Shown here: one piece after another, positions 44,564 to 52,828 of the stretch
Layout: each line of letters starts with the position of its first letter
Numbering within the stretch: the stretch's first letter is position 1
NCBI RefSeq assembly: GCF_023740735.1
Contig: NZ_JAMRXH010000001.1
Coordinates: forward strand, 248,001 to 312,000
Source: Nocardia sp. CDC159
GTDB lineage: Bacteria > Actinomycetota > Actinomycetes > Mycobacteriales > Mycobacteriaceae
Direction: 5' to 3'
Length of the DNA stretch: 64,000 nt
Notes under the pieces: generated by a model
What the model was told of the DNA's origin: nothing
Database searches by the model: none
What the model saw: only the letters and a program-made list of their open reading frames with translations
Program-made: the position numbers and the translations under genes

Positions 44564-45692
44564 TGAGATCCTTCATCACCTCGTTGGCACCGGCCAGGAT
44601 GCGCAGCACGCGTGCGCCCGTATACAGCTGGGAGATCGGGTACTCCGTCATATATCCATAGCCACCGAACAGTTGCAGACAACGATCCACCACGATACCC
44701 AACTGATCGGTCAGCCAGTATTTCGCCATGGCCGCGGTCGGTATGTCGAGCTCACCGCGCAGATGCTTGACGATCGCGTCGTCGAGGAAGGTGCGGCTCA
44801 CCGTCGCGATGGTGGCGCACTCGGCCAGCTCGAAGCGGGTGTTCTGCATCGCGAACAGCGGTTTTCCGAATGCCTCGCGACCCTTGGTGTAGTCCACGGT
44901 CAGCTCGACGGCCTTCTCCATCATGGCAACCGCCATGATCGCGGTGACCAGCCGCTCCTGGGCCAGCAGCCGCATCATCTGATAGAAGCCCTGACCCTCG
45001 GCCTCCCCCAGCAGATTCGCCGCGGGCACCCGCAGCCCATCGAAGAACAGCTCCGCGGTGTCCTGCCCCTTGCCGCCGATCTTGGACAGGATGCGGCCGC
45101 GCGTGAACCCGGGTGTGTCGTCACCGACCTCGGCAAAGATCAGCGACACCCCCGCCGCGCCCTTGGTCGGGTCGGTCTTGGCGGCGATCACGATGCCGTC
45201 GCACAGCCAGCCGTTGGAGATGAAAATCTTGGAACCGGTGATGACGTACTCGTCGCCCTCGCGCACCGCGCGGGTCTTGATGTTCTGCAGATCCGATCCG
45301 GTGCCCGGCTCCGTCATGCCGATCGACAGCACCATCTCCCCGCTGGCCGCCTTGGGCAGCACCCGCCGCTTGAGCTCCTCGGAGCCGAATTCCAGCAGGT
45401 AGGGGGCGATGATCGAGGAGTGCACCGGCATGCCCAGCGCGCCGTCGCCGAGGAATGCCTGTTCCTCGATGATGGCCGCCTCGTGCGCGAAAGTGCCTCC
45501 GCCGCCGCCGTATTCGGCAGGCACCGCGGCGCACAGCAGCCCCAGCTCCCCCGCCCGGTTGTACAGCTCGCGGTCGGGGTGGCCCTGCGCGGCGAACTTC
45601 TCCTCGTGCGGGACCACCTCCTTGTCGAAGAAGTTCCTCGCCAGCTCCCGGACGGCCTCGACCTCGTCGTCGCTCCATGCCGCGCGCGCCAT
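44547..45692 (-). CDS. Acyl-CoA dehydrogenase (IVD/LCAD-type catalytic base)
   Basis: 381 residues, FAD-dependent alpha,beta-dehydrogenation of an acyl-CoA. FAD/substrate motifs: LSIGMTEPGTGSDLQNIKT, GSKIFISNGWLCDG and IGGKGQDTAELFFDGLRVP. C-terminal signatures: GREAFGKPLFAMQNTRFELA, LQLFGGYGYMTEYPI. The usual MCAD-type Glu before GTxxI is replaced by alanine (LAGANEVMK). Glu246 in LLAQERLVT lies where isovaleryl- and long-chain enzymes hold their base. So a branched or long acyl substrate is more likely than medium-chain. It lies between two TetR genes on the same strand, 78 bp after the first. Confidence 0.9.
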   Translation of the reverse strand: MARAAWSDDEVEAVRELARNFFDKEVVPHEEKFAAQGHPDRELYNRAGELGLLCAAVPAEYGGGGGTFAHEAAIIEEQAFLGDGALGMPVHSSIIAPYLLEFGSEELKRRVLPKAASGEMVLSIGMTEPGTGSDLQNIKTRAVREGDEYVITGSKIFISNGWLCDGIVIAAKTDPTKGAAGVSLIFAEVGDDTPGFTRGRILSKIGGKGQDTAELFFDGLRVPAANLLGEAEGQGFYQMMRLLAQERLVTAIMAVAMMEKAVELTVDYTKGREAFGKPLFAMQNTRFELAECATIATVSRTFLDDAIVKHLRGELDIPTAAMAKYWLTDQLGIVVDRCLQLFGGYGYMTEYPISQLYTGARVLRILAGANEVMKDLIARSL

Positions 45693-45746
45693 CGCCTGAT
45701 CCTTCGTCTCGTGCCCGAATTGGTGAGCACCAGAGTGGCAGCCCTA

Positions 45747-45761
45747 TTGACGTAATGTCAA
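45747..45761. promoter_or_regulatory. Palindromic operator upstream of acyl-CoA dehydrogenase
   Basis: TTGAC-GTAAT-GTCAA is a perfect 5-bp inverted repeat in an AT-rich island, 55 bp upstream of the dehydrogenase ATG. The form is typical of TetR operators in front of fatty-acid genes. Either neighbouring TetR could bind; the one cotranscribed with the dehydrogenase is the better guess. Confidence 0.5.
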
Positions 45762-45770
45762 CAAGCTTGG

Positions 45771-46502
45771 TCAGTCCGCGGCGCGTGCCTGGTTGACCTC
45801 GGCCAGGGTGGTGAAGATCGGGGTGTCCGGCGCGGCGGTGATGCCCTGGCGGCGCAGGAAGCCGTCGATCAGCCCCCATACCAGTTCGGTGGCCTGATCC
45901 ACGAATTCGGCGTCGGCGGGCGTGGGCCCGGATTCGAGCCACAGATCGGTGATGGCCACGACCACCCCGACCACCGCTCGCGACAGATAGTCGATGCCCG
46001 CGGTGTCGATGGGAACGGCCTCGGCGATCGCCCGGGCCAGCTTGTCGAAGCGGCGCGCGGCGTCGCGGCCCAGATCGAACTGCAGCACCGCCCCCTCGGC
46101 GCTCTGCGCCATCGGCGCCTGGGCCAGGAAGCGGAAGACGTTGGGATGCTCCAGAATTCCCTCGGCGTATCCGGTGAACACCCGCCGCAGCGCCACCCGG
46201 GGCGGCTGCAGCATGAGGGTCATGTCCTCCCCCGTCGCGGCGAAGGCGTTGCGCGAGACGCGATTCGCGATTTCGGTGTAGAGATCGGCCTTGTCGGCGA
46301 ACTGCCGATACAGTCGTGGCTTGGTGATCCCGGCCTCGCGCGCGATATCGTCCATACTCGGACGCGGGCCGTCGCGATCGATCACCCGAATCGCCGCGTC
46401 GACGATATCGTCACGCGTGATCGGCGCCGGGGTTCTGCTGCTGACACGGGACACGGTGGGCTCGGCTCCGTTGCGGGGGCGGGTTGGCTGTAACGCGAGC
46501 AT
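45771..46502 (-). CDS. TetR-family regulator
   Basis: 243 residues. DNA-binding part DDIVDAAIRVIDRDGPRPSM, DDIAREAGITKPRLYRQFAD (about 31-75). The C-domain includes HPNVFRFLAQAPMAQSAEGA and VWGLIDGFLRRQGI. The ATG at 46502 gives MLALQPTRPRNGAEPTVSR; a GTG about 17 codons in is possible. It diverges from the nucleophile-less hydrolase operon. Three copies of an 11-bp palindrome lie in the intergenic region, so it probably regulates both itself and that operon. Confidence 0.85.
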   Translation of the reverse strand: MLALQPTRPRNGAEPTVSRVSSRTPAPITRDDIVDAAIRVIDRDGPRPSMDDIAREAGITKPRLYRQFADKADLYTEIANRVSRNAFAATGEDMTLMLQPPRVALRRVFTGYAEGILEHPNVFRFLAQAPMAQSAEGAVLQFDLGRDAARRFDKLARAIAEAVPIDTAGIDYLSRAVVGVVVAITDLWLESGPTPADAEFVDQATELVWGLIDGFLRRQGITAAPDTPIFTTLAEVNQARAAD

Positions 46503-46507
46503 ACACG

Positions 46508-46631
46508 TACCGCCGGTACGGGCTGCGCGCAGGTCATGAATCCGTTGTGATCCACTGCACACAGATTTCGCCCGGTGAGCCATTGCCCCTGGCCGGTCGT
46601 ACTGCCAGTATCGACAGTCGTACTGGCGGTA
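46508..46631. promoter_or_regulatory. Three related palindromes between tetR and the hydrolase operon
   Basis: TACCGCCGGTA (46508-46518), TACTGCCAGTA (46600-46610) and TACTGGCGGTA (46621-46631) fit TACYGSCRGTA. The last two are spaced exactly 21 bp (two helical turns), so two dimers would bind the same DNA face. The first lies next to the tetR start. This is strong for autoregulated divergent control; the binder is inferred. Confidence 0.6.
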
Positions 46632-46669
46632 CGTTCGGTGTGGCGCCGCCGCACCCCGAGGTGAACGAG

Positions 46670-47530
46670 ATGACCCAGCAATCCGACAGCGCCCCCCGCT
46701 TTCGCATCGTGTCCGCACCGGGTGGCGACCTGGCCGTCTACGAGTACGGCGACCCGGCGGCCGAGACCCTCGTCCTGGTGCACGGCCTCACCGACACCCA
46801 TCGCGTCTGGAACCGCGTGGCGTACCTGCTCGCCGACGGTTTCCATGTGGTCGCCTACGACGTGCGCGGCCACGGCCGATCCGCGCAACCCGCACGGCCG
46901 CAAGGCTTTCGGCTCACCGCCCTGGCCGCGGACCTCTATGCCGTACTCGACGCCACCAGTCCCGACCGGCCCGCCCATCTGGCCGGACACGGCTGGGGCG
47001 CGATGCAGGTGTGGGAGGCCCTGGGCGACGCGCGGGCCAACACCCGCATCGCCTCGGCCACCGCACTGGGCGCGCCCGCCCTCGACCAACTGGCGAACGG
47101 CCTGCGCGAACGGCGCTTTCCGCGCGCGCCGTGGTGGCGACTGCCGGGACTGGGATGGCTGGTGCTGGGCCGCAGGCTGCTGCGCTGGCCCCGCCTCCGG
47201 CGCGTGCCGCGCGACGGCCTGCGGCCCTCGACGTCGGACCTGCTGGCCGGGACCCGCATCGCCGCCGCCAATCTCGTGCACCACCTGCGTCATCCGCGCG
47301 AGCGGCACACCGCGGTGCCGGTGCAGCTGATCGTCGATCGCGCCGATGCCGCCGCCCTGCCCGCGGTCGGCGCGCATGTGCGCCGCGGCACCGATCGACT
47401 GTGGTGCCACCGCCTGCCCGCCGACCACTGGCTGCCGATCACCGAACCGCTGCTGGTGGTGGAGGCGATCGCCAACTTCGTCGACGACCTGCGCGCCGAC
47501 AACAGACCGATCGAACACCCCGCGCGCTGA
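46670..47530 (+). CDS. Alpha/beta-hydrolase-fold protein lacking the nucleophile
   Basis: 286 residues with an epoxide-hydrolase/dehalogenase-like core: TLVLVHGLTDTHRVWNRVAY, VVAYDVRGHGRSAQP. The nucleophile elbow reads HLAGHGWGAMQVWEA, so the residue that should be Asp or Ser is Gly108. The putative acid Asp223 and histidine His253 (PADHWLPITEP) remain. GHDWG to GHGWG is a one-base change (GAC to GGC). It is probably not a classical hydrolase and may bind a ligand or have decayed. ATG 46670 is chosen; GTG 46661 is possible. Downstream small and repeat-protein genes may form one operon with it. Confidence 0.8.
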   Translation: MTQQSDSAPRFRIVSAPGGDLAVYEYGDPAAETLVLVHGLTDTHRVWNRVAYLLADGFHVVAYDVRGHGRSAQPARPQGFRLTALAADLYAVLDATSPDRPAHLAGHGWGAMQVWEALGDARANTRIASATALGAPALDQLANGLRERRFPRAPWWRLPGLGWLVLGRRLLRWPRLRRVPRDGLRPSTSDLLAGTRIAAANLVHHLRHPRERHTAVPVQLIVDRADAAALPAVGAHVRRGTDRLWCHRLPADHWLPITEPLLVVEAIANFVDDLRADNRPIEHPAR

Positions 47531-47564
47531 TCGACGCGCGCCCGAAAGACCTGGAGACACAGCC

Positions 47565-47774
47565 ATGTCCGCCGAATCGCTCACCCGCACCCTCGGATCC
47601 CCGCTGCCGGAGGAATTCACCCGCCTGTCCGACGCGCGACTGGGCGAGCTCGACCGCCTGCTGCGCGAGGCACAGGCCCGCCGCGCGAAACGGCTTGCCA
47701 CGGCCATCGATTCGTCGTTCGATGTCATTCCGCGGCTGATGCGTCCGGCCGTGAAGAAGGCGCTGGGACTGTGA
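47565..47774 (+). CDS. Small hypothetical protein, 69 aa
   Basis: An Arg/Leu-rich helical protein: LPEEFTRLSDARLGELDRLL, REAQARRAKRLATAIDSSFD, VIPRLMRPAVKKALGL. It looks like an amphipathic helix pair and has no motif I know. ATG 47565 is preceded by a GGAGA purine stretch. The TGA overlaps the start of the repeat protein (GTGA), and it lies 34 bp after the hydrolase-fold gene, so it is likely an operon member and perhaps a partner of the repeat protein. Confidence 0.65.
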   Translation: MSAESLTRTLGSPLPEEFTRLSDARLGELDRLLREAQARRAKRLATAIDSSFDVIPRLMRPAVKKALGL

Positions 47775-49714
47775 GCGACCGCCTGCTCGCGCGCGCCGAG
47801 ACCACCAAACTCGCCCGGCTGCTCGATATTTCGGATCCGGCCGAGCTGGAATTCCTGACCGAGTTGTCGCCCGAGGCGATCCGGCAGTTCCGCGAACGCG
47901 CCACCGATGCGCTCTTCGACGCCGACGCCGCCAAGCTGAAGCGGATCGCCGCCGCCACCAAGCTGGTGCCCACCCCGATCGCGGCCAAGGCCGCCGAACG
48001 CGCCTTCGGCCCCGGTCTGTGCGCGGCGGTGGCCGCCCAGGTCGAACCGGCCCGCGCGGTCGACATCGCCAAGGCGCTGCCCGCGCCCTTCCTGGCCGAG
48101 GCGACGATTCAGCTCGATCCGCGCCGCACCGCCGACATCATTCCCCGGGTGCCGATCCGGTTGGTCGTGGCGGTCACGCGGGAATTGCTCACCCGCGGTG
48201 AGCATGTCACGCTCGGCCGATTTGTCGGCGTGGCCTCGCCGGAGATGATGCGAGCCGCCGCGCAGGAGCTCGGCGATGCCGATCTGCTGCGCACCGGCTA
48301 TCTGCTCGAGGACAAGTCCTCGATGGACGTGCTGCTCGAGATCGTCGCCGACCGCCTGCCCGGCGTCGTGCGCGCCGCCCACGAGCAGCGGCTGTGGGCC
48401 GAGGGCATCGATCTGCTCGCCACCGTCAGCCCGGCCAACCGGGCGCGCATCGGCGATCTGAGCGCCCAACTCGGTGACGAGGTGCTCGACGGCCTGGTCC
48501 AGGCCGTGCTCGAGCTCGACGCCTGGACCACCCTGCTACCGGTCACCGCCGCCATGAGCGCCGAGAGCCTGGCCGTATTCGCCCAGCGGCCGATCGTGCA
48601 CACCGCGCCCGTGCTCACCGCGATCATGGATGTGGCACTCGATCACGGCCTGTGGCTGGACCTGCTGCCGCTGGCCGTCCCTCTGCCCGCCGAGCCGCTG
48701 GCCTTCATCGCGGCCCGCGTCGCCGCGAAATCCGACGACAAACTCAGCGATCTCATCCTCCGCGCCCACGCCGCCGACCTGTGGGATGCCATGATCCCCC
48801 TCGCGCTGGCCATGACCGAATCCGACCGCCGCCGCATGGCCGGGCTGCCGGTGATGCAGGATCCGGAGGTATTGCGGGCCATCACCGCCACCTGTGCCCG
48901 GCACGAGTTGTGGTCGCGGGTACTGCCTTTGGTGGACGCGCTGCCGGAGGCGGGGAAGAAGACCCTCGGCGTCTGCCTGGCCGAACTCACCGACGAGCAG
49001 GTGCGGGCCGCGGTGCTGGCGGCCGCGGACAGCGCGAACTTCGGCGTGCTGGTCGATCTGGCCATCGCCGAGGGACTGTGGCTGGAGCTGCTGCCGTGCG
49101 TCACCGAATTGGACCGCGCGCCACGGGAATTCGTGGCGGCGCGGGTGGCCTCCCATTCCGACGAGCGGCTGTCGGAGCTGGTCCGGGCGGCCGCCGCGGC
49201 CGGGCGCTGGGATGCGCTGATTCCCGTGGCCCTGGCCATGTCCGACGCCGACCGCCGCCGGGTGGCCGGGCTGCCGTTGCTGGCCGATCCCCAGGTGCTG
49301 CGCCAGGTGATCGACACCGCCGCGGCGCACGAATTGTGGGCGGAGGTCCTGCCCTTGGTGGACGCCCTGCCACCGGAGGTCAAGCCGACCATTGCCGCGT
49401 GCCTGGGCGAGCTCCCCCGCGGACAGCTGCTGTCGGCGGTGCGTGCCGCCGCGGGCGGCGACGACCTCCCGGCGCTGGTGGAAATCGCCCTGGCCCAGGA
49501 CGAGCCGGGCCGCGCCCGCGTTCTCGACCTCATCGACGGCATGCCCGATCTCGACGAATTCCTCACCGCCCTCGACGCGGACACACCCGAGGCGGTGTGG
49601 GACGCCTTCGCCGAGGTGCGCTCCGAGATCCCGGCCGGGCTGCGCGATCGTCTGGCCGATCGTGCCCTGCGGCTGGGCCGCCCCGGGCACGCCGACCGCC
49701 TGGCGGGCCGGTAG
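47771..49714 (+). CDS. Large alpha-helical repeat protein with internal 142-residue duplication
   Basis: 647 residues, soluble, nearly all helix. A core unit of about 42-48 residues with LW-x2-(L/I)P-x2-x2-LP recurs near residues 294, 337, 380, 436, 479 and 522. Two larger units, residues 293-434 and 435-576, align over their whole length: GLWLDLLPLAVPLP with GLWLELLPCVTELD, FIAARVAAKSDDKLSDL with FVAARVASHSDERLSEL, and RHELWSRVLPLVDALP with AHELWAEVLPLVDALP. This suggests a HEAT-like superhelix, usually a protein- or lipid-binding scaffold. No catalytic motif is visible. It follows the 69-residue gene with a 4-nt overlap. Confidence 0.72.
   Translation: MSDRLLARAETTKLARLLDISDPAELEFLTELSPEAIRQFRERATDALFDADAAKLKRIAAATKLVPTPIAAKAAERAFGPGLCAAVAAQVEPARAVDIAKALPAPFLAEATIQLDPRRTADIIPRVPIRLVVAVTRELLTRGEHVTLGRFVGVASPEMMRAAAQELGDADLLRTGYLLEDKSSMDVLLEIVADRLPGVVRAAHEQRLWAEGIDLLATVSPANRARIGDLSAQLGDEVLDGLVQAVLELDAWTTLLPVTAAMSAESLAVFAQRPIVHTAPVLTAIMDVALDHGLWLDLLPLAVPLPAEPLAFIAARVAAKSDDKLSDLILRAHAADLWDAMIPLALAMTESDRRRMAGLPVMQDPEVLRAITATCARHELWSRVLPLVDALPEAGKKTLGVCLAELTDEQVRAAVLAAADSANFGVLVDLAIAEGLWLELLPCVTELDRAPREFVAARVASHSDERLSELVRAAAAAGRWDALIPVALAMSDADRRRVAGLPLLADPQVLRQVIDTAAAHELWAEVLPLVDALPPEVKPTIAACLGELPRGQLLSAVRAAAGGDDLPALVEIALAQDEPGRARVLDLIDGMPDLDEFLTALDADTPEAVWDAFAEVRSEIPAGLRDRLADRALRLGRPGHADRLAGR
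48647..49498 (+). repeat. Tandem duplication inside the helical repeat gene
   Basis: Two adjacent 426-bp units, 48647-49072 and 49073-49498, encode diverged copies of the same 142-residue segment, in register and without gaps over most of their length. Protein similarity is obvious while many codons differ, so the duplication is old and kept by selection rather than a recent assembly artefact. Confidence 0.7.
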
Positions 49715-49745
49715 CCCGTCGACCCCGGCGGAAATCCGAGCTACT

Positions 49746-49765
49746 GTTCAGTTACCGAACTGAAC
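49746..49765. promoter_or_regulatory. Candidate TetR-type operator upstream of secreted-protein gene
   Basis: GTTCAGTT (49746-49753) and AACTGAAC (49758-49765) are perfect 8-bp arms around ACCG, 20 bp upstream of the ATG at 49786. The form is typical of TetR binding sites. No regulator gene lies beside it, so control would be from elsewhere. Confidence 0.5.
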
Positions 49766-49785
49766 TCTCAACGAACGGAGTCGTC

Positions 49786-50235
49786 ATGACACGCTCTGCG
49801 CGAATTCGGCTCGTCCCCGCCGCCGCGGCCGCCGCCACCGCCGCGCTGCTGTGCGCCCCGCTCCCGGCCGCCTCGGCCGACGTCGGCGGCATCGCCGTGA
49901 TGTACACCGGATCCGAGGGACCGGTGCTGGGCTGCCCGCACGAGGTGGGCTTCAGCCTGTGGCAGCCGGTGCTACCCGACACCCGCCTCACCATCGACGG
50001 CGTCGAGGCCGGGCCGCTCCAGCCGTATCCGACCGGCGGCTACTGGGTCCGCTGGACGCCGGATCGGCTGGGCTGGCACACGATCGAGGTGGTCAATTCC
50101 GAACCCGGCGGGCGCGAGTCGCGCCGCAGCCTCGATATCGAGGTGCGCCGGATGGGCCTGAATGCCGGCAGTTCCTGCCTGGTCAACGGGTTCCCGCTGC
50201 CGATGGACCTGCAGAAGGGCACCCTCGGGCCGTAG
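49786..50235 (+). CDS. Secreted protein of unknown function, 149 aa
   Basis: ATG 49786 opens a Sec signal (MTRSARIRLVPAAAAAATAA... cut near ASA/DVGG at about residue 31). The mature part looks like an all-beta, Ig-like fold: GCPHEVGFSLWQPV, YWVRWTPDRLGWHTIEVVNS, SRRSLDIEVRR, then SSCLVNGFPLPMD. One cysteine pair is likely to form a disulfide. Its binding partner is unknown. It is preceded by a perfect palindrome and may be a single-gene unit. Confidence 0.7.
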   Translation: MTRSARIRLVPAAAAAATAALLCAPLPAASADVGGIAVMYTGSEGPVLGCPHEVGFSLWQPVLPDTRLTIDGVEAGPLQPYPTGGYWVRWTPDRLGWHTIEVVNSEPGGRESRRSLDIEVRRMGLNAGSSCLVNGFPLPMDLQKGTLGP

Positions 50236-50237
50236 CG

Positions 50238-50474
50238 CTACCCGCAGATCAGCGAGTAGGCGGCGGCGACCGGATAGTTCAGGAACCGCAGCGCCGGGGT
50301 GTCGTAGGTGGTGAGCGCGGCGCGGATGAGCGGTTCACGTAGCAGCGTGCACTGCGCGGTGCCGTTGCTCGGCATGGACCAGGGGTCGCCGCCGGGCGGA
50401 TTGGCCTGGGCGCTACCCGCCCCCGCCAGAGCGAGGGATCCGGCGACAGCGGCGATGACGAGCGACTTGCGCAT
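50238..50474 (-). CDS. Small secreted protein, 78 aa
   Basis: Begins MRKSLVIAAVAGSLALAGAG with cleavage after AQA (about residue 24). The mature ~54 residues include PPGGDPWSMPSNGTAQCTLL and end YPVAAAYSLICG, with two cysteines that probably pair. This resembles short secreted proteins of mycolic-acid actinobacteria, but I cannot name a family. It converges with the previous secreted-protein gene, with stops 3 bp apart. Confidence 0.65.
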   Translation of the reverse strand: MRKSLVIAAVAGSLALAGAGSAQANPPGGDPWSMPSNGTAQCTLLREPLIRAALTTYDTPALRFLNYPVAAAYSLICG

Positions 50475-50686
50475 GACGAGCCCCTTTCCGATCGAGCCTC
50501 AACCGGTGTTGCGAATTCTCCCCACACCCGACGATTTCATAGCCGATGGACATCATCCAGGAGATGCTCCTCACATCCGCACGCACCGAGCGCTGCCACC
50601 ACCGGCCGTGTGCGGGCCCACCGCCGCACCGATGCGACAATGGGCGCGGCAAACGACCCCCGCACGAAGGATCACCGCACAGCACG

Positions 50687-52153
50687 ATGGCCGACCACGA
50701 TTCGACGACGACCACCGCGCCCTCGCCCGATTCGGTCATCGACCCCGGCGAGCTGGCGGTGTGCCTGCGTGTACTGGAACAGGCCGGTCGGCTGGACAAG
50801 GATCATCCGGAGTCGGTGGTCGTGCAGCGCGCGGTCGGGCATATGTTCAAGAAGCTCAAGAAGCGGCGGCGGATCGAGGCGCGCGATGCGGTATCCGACG
50901 CCGATCGGGCGGTGGTGGCCGCCACGGCCACCGGCTCGCCGAATCGGATCGACGACGAGACCGCCGGAATTCCGCTGTCCTCCAACGCCGCCGGCGCGAG
51001 CGCCGGCACCTTCGTGCGGCCGCGGCCCTGCTACATCTGCAAACAGCGCTACACCCGTGTCGACGCCTTCTACCATCAGCTGTGCCCCGCGTGCGCGGCG
51101 GACAACCACGCCAAACGCGACGCGCGCACCGATCTGTCCGGCCGCCGCGCCCTGCTCACCGGCGGCCGCGCCAAGATCGGTATGTACATCGCGCTGCGGC
51201 TGCTGCGCGACGGCGCGCACACCACCGTCACCACCCGCTTCCCCAACGACGCGATCCGCCGCTTCAAGGCCCAGCCCGACAGCGCCGACTGGATCCACCG
51301 GCTGCGCATCGTCGGCATCGACCTGCGCGATCCGGCCCAGGTGGTCGCGCTGGCCGACGACGTCGCGGCCGCCGGACCACTGGACATCCTCATCAACAAC
51401 GCGGCCCAGACCGTGCGCCGCTCCCCCGGCGCCTACAGCGCGCTGGTCGAGGCCGAGAGCGGCCCGCTGCCCGCGGGCGAGCTGCCCGACACCGTGAGCT
51501 TCGGCAAGACCATGCAGGCCCACCCGACCGCGCTGACCGCCTCGCTCGCCCCCACCCTCACCGCCGCCGACATCACCGATCTGGCCCTGGTCGCGGGATC
51601 GGCCACCCCCGAACGCATTTCGCGTGGCGTGGCCATCGACGCGGGCGGGCTGGTACCCGATCTCGCGCACACCAACAGCTGGGTGCAGACCGTCGGCGAG
51701 GTCGACGCCACCGAACTGCTCGAGGTGCAGCTGTGCAATTCGGTGGCCCCGTTCATCCTGATCTCCCGCCTGCGCCCCGCCCTGGCCGCCTCGCCCGCCC
51801 GCCGCAAATACGTCGTGAACGTCTCGGCCATGGAGGGCGTCTTCGGCCGCGGCTACAAGGGTCCCGGCCACCCGCACACCAATATGGCCAAGGCCGCGCT
51901 CAATATGCTCACCCGCACCAGCGCCACGGAAATGTTCGAAGCCGATCGCATCCTCATGACCGCCGTGGACACCGGCTGGATCACCGACGAGCGCCCGCAC
52001 TACACCAAGGTCCGTCTGGCCGAGGAGGGCTTCCACGCGCCGCTGGATCTGGTCGACGGCGCCGCCCGCGTCTACGACCCGATCGTGCGCGGCGAGAACG
52101 GCACGGACCTGTACGGCTGTTTCCTCAAGGATTACGCCCCATCGAATTGGTAA
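50687..52153 (+). CDS. Zinc-ribbon SDR-like protein lacking the catalytic tyrosine
   Basis: 488 residues. Residues 1-110 are low-complexity/helical. A four-cysteine zinc ribbon follows: CYIC (115-118) and CPAC (133-136). From about 150 a short-chain dehydrogenase core begins: LLTGGRAKIGMYIALRLL (a modified TGxxxGxG), DILINNAAQTVRRSPGAY and KYVVNVSAMEGVFGRG. The YxxxK motif reads Thr398-N-M-A-Lys402, so the tyrosine is missing, and an insertion of about 80 residues sits between NNAA and the serine. It may still bind NAD(P)H. ATG 50687 is preferred; the open frame extends upstream without a good start. Function unknown. Confidence 0.78.
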   Translation: MADHDSTTTTAPSPDSVIDPGELAVCLRVLEQAGRLDKDHPESVVVQRAVGHMFKKLKKRRRIEARDAVSDADRAVVAATATGSPNRIDDETAGIPLSSNAAGASAGTFVRPRPCYICKQRYTRVDAFYHQLCPACAADNHAKRDARTDLSGRRALLTGGRAKIGMYIALRLLRDGAHTTVTTRFPNDAIRRFKAQPDSADWIHRLRIVGIDLRDPAQVVALADDVAAAGPLDILINNAAQTVRRSPGAYSALVEAESGPLPAGELPDTVSFGKTMQAHPTALTASLAPTLTAADITDLALVAGSATPERISRGVAIDAGGLVPDLAHTNSWVQTVGEVDATELLEVQLCNSVAPFILISRLRPALAASPARRKYVVNVSAMEGVFGRGYKGPGHPHTNMAKAALNMLTRTSATEMFEADRILMTAVDTGWITDERPHYTKVRLAEEGFHAPLDLVDGAARVYDPIVRGENGTDLYGCFLKDYAPSNW

Positions 52154-52228
52154 CGGACTCCGCCGCACATGTCGGCCCCGGACGCTAAGCTCCTCAACGA
52201 TTGTGGCTGCCCACAGAGAGGACATAGC

Positions 52229-52744
52229 GTGCGCACCTCGGTGAAAGCCCTTGCCGCGACCCTGTTTTCCGCCGCCGCCCTCATCCCCGTCGGCGGCACC
52301 GCGCAGGCCGAACCCGCCCGCGCCGGTTGCAGCGGGGGTGAGCTGACCTGGAGCGTCGACAAACCGATCTCGATGATCCCCCGCCAGGTCACCTTCCACA
52401 CCGCGGGCACCCTGCGCGACTGCACCGGCGTGGACGGCAGCACCACCGCCACGGTGGCCGGAGTCCACGAGTCCACCTCCAGCTGCCTCAACCCCGCCGA
52501 CGGCCCCCTCACTTTCACCATCGCCTGGTCCACCGGCGCCACCAGCACCGTCCGCGGCCCCTGGCCGGTAGGCATGATCCAACCCACCGTAGGCGAACTC
52601 GACATCATCTCCGGCCACGGCGCGGGCCGCCGCGTCCGCATAGTGGCCAACTACAACGTCTGGACCCCCCAGATGATCCTCGGCTGCCTCGGCCCCGGGG
52701 TCTCCGCCGGCAACGGAACCGTGGACAGCCTCACGTTCGTATGA
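52229..52744 (+). CDS. Secreted protein, 171 aa
   Basis: GTG 52229 follows GAGAGGAC and encodes a signal peptide (VRTSVKALAATLFSAAALIP... AQA). The mature protein is beta-rich with four cysteines (RAGCSGGELTW, GTLRDCTGV, SSCLNPADG, ILGCLGPG), probably two disulfides, and GPWPVGMIQPTVGELDIISG. The pattern is familiar from Nocardia/Rhodococcus secreted proteins of unknown role. It lies 75 bp after the SDR-like gene on the same strand. Confidence 0.7.
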   Translation: MRTSVKALAATLFSAAALIPVGGTAQAEPARAGCSGGELTWSVDKPISMIPRQVTFHTAGTLRDCTGVDGSTTATVAGVHESTSSCLNPADGPLTFTIAWSTGATSTVRGPWPVGMIQPTVGELDIISGHGAGRRVRIVANYNVWTPQMILGCLGPGVSAGNGTVDSLTFV

Positions 52745-52828
52745 GCCGGGCGGCGGGGGGACGTATCGCCGGTGACGGCAATGCTGGTGAGGGGACGTCG
52801 GCATTCGGAAACGCCGTCATAGGCTGCG

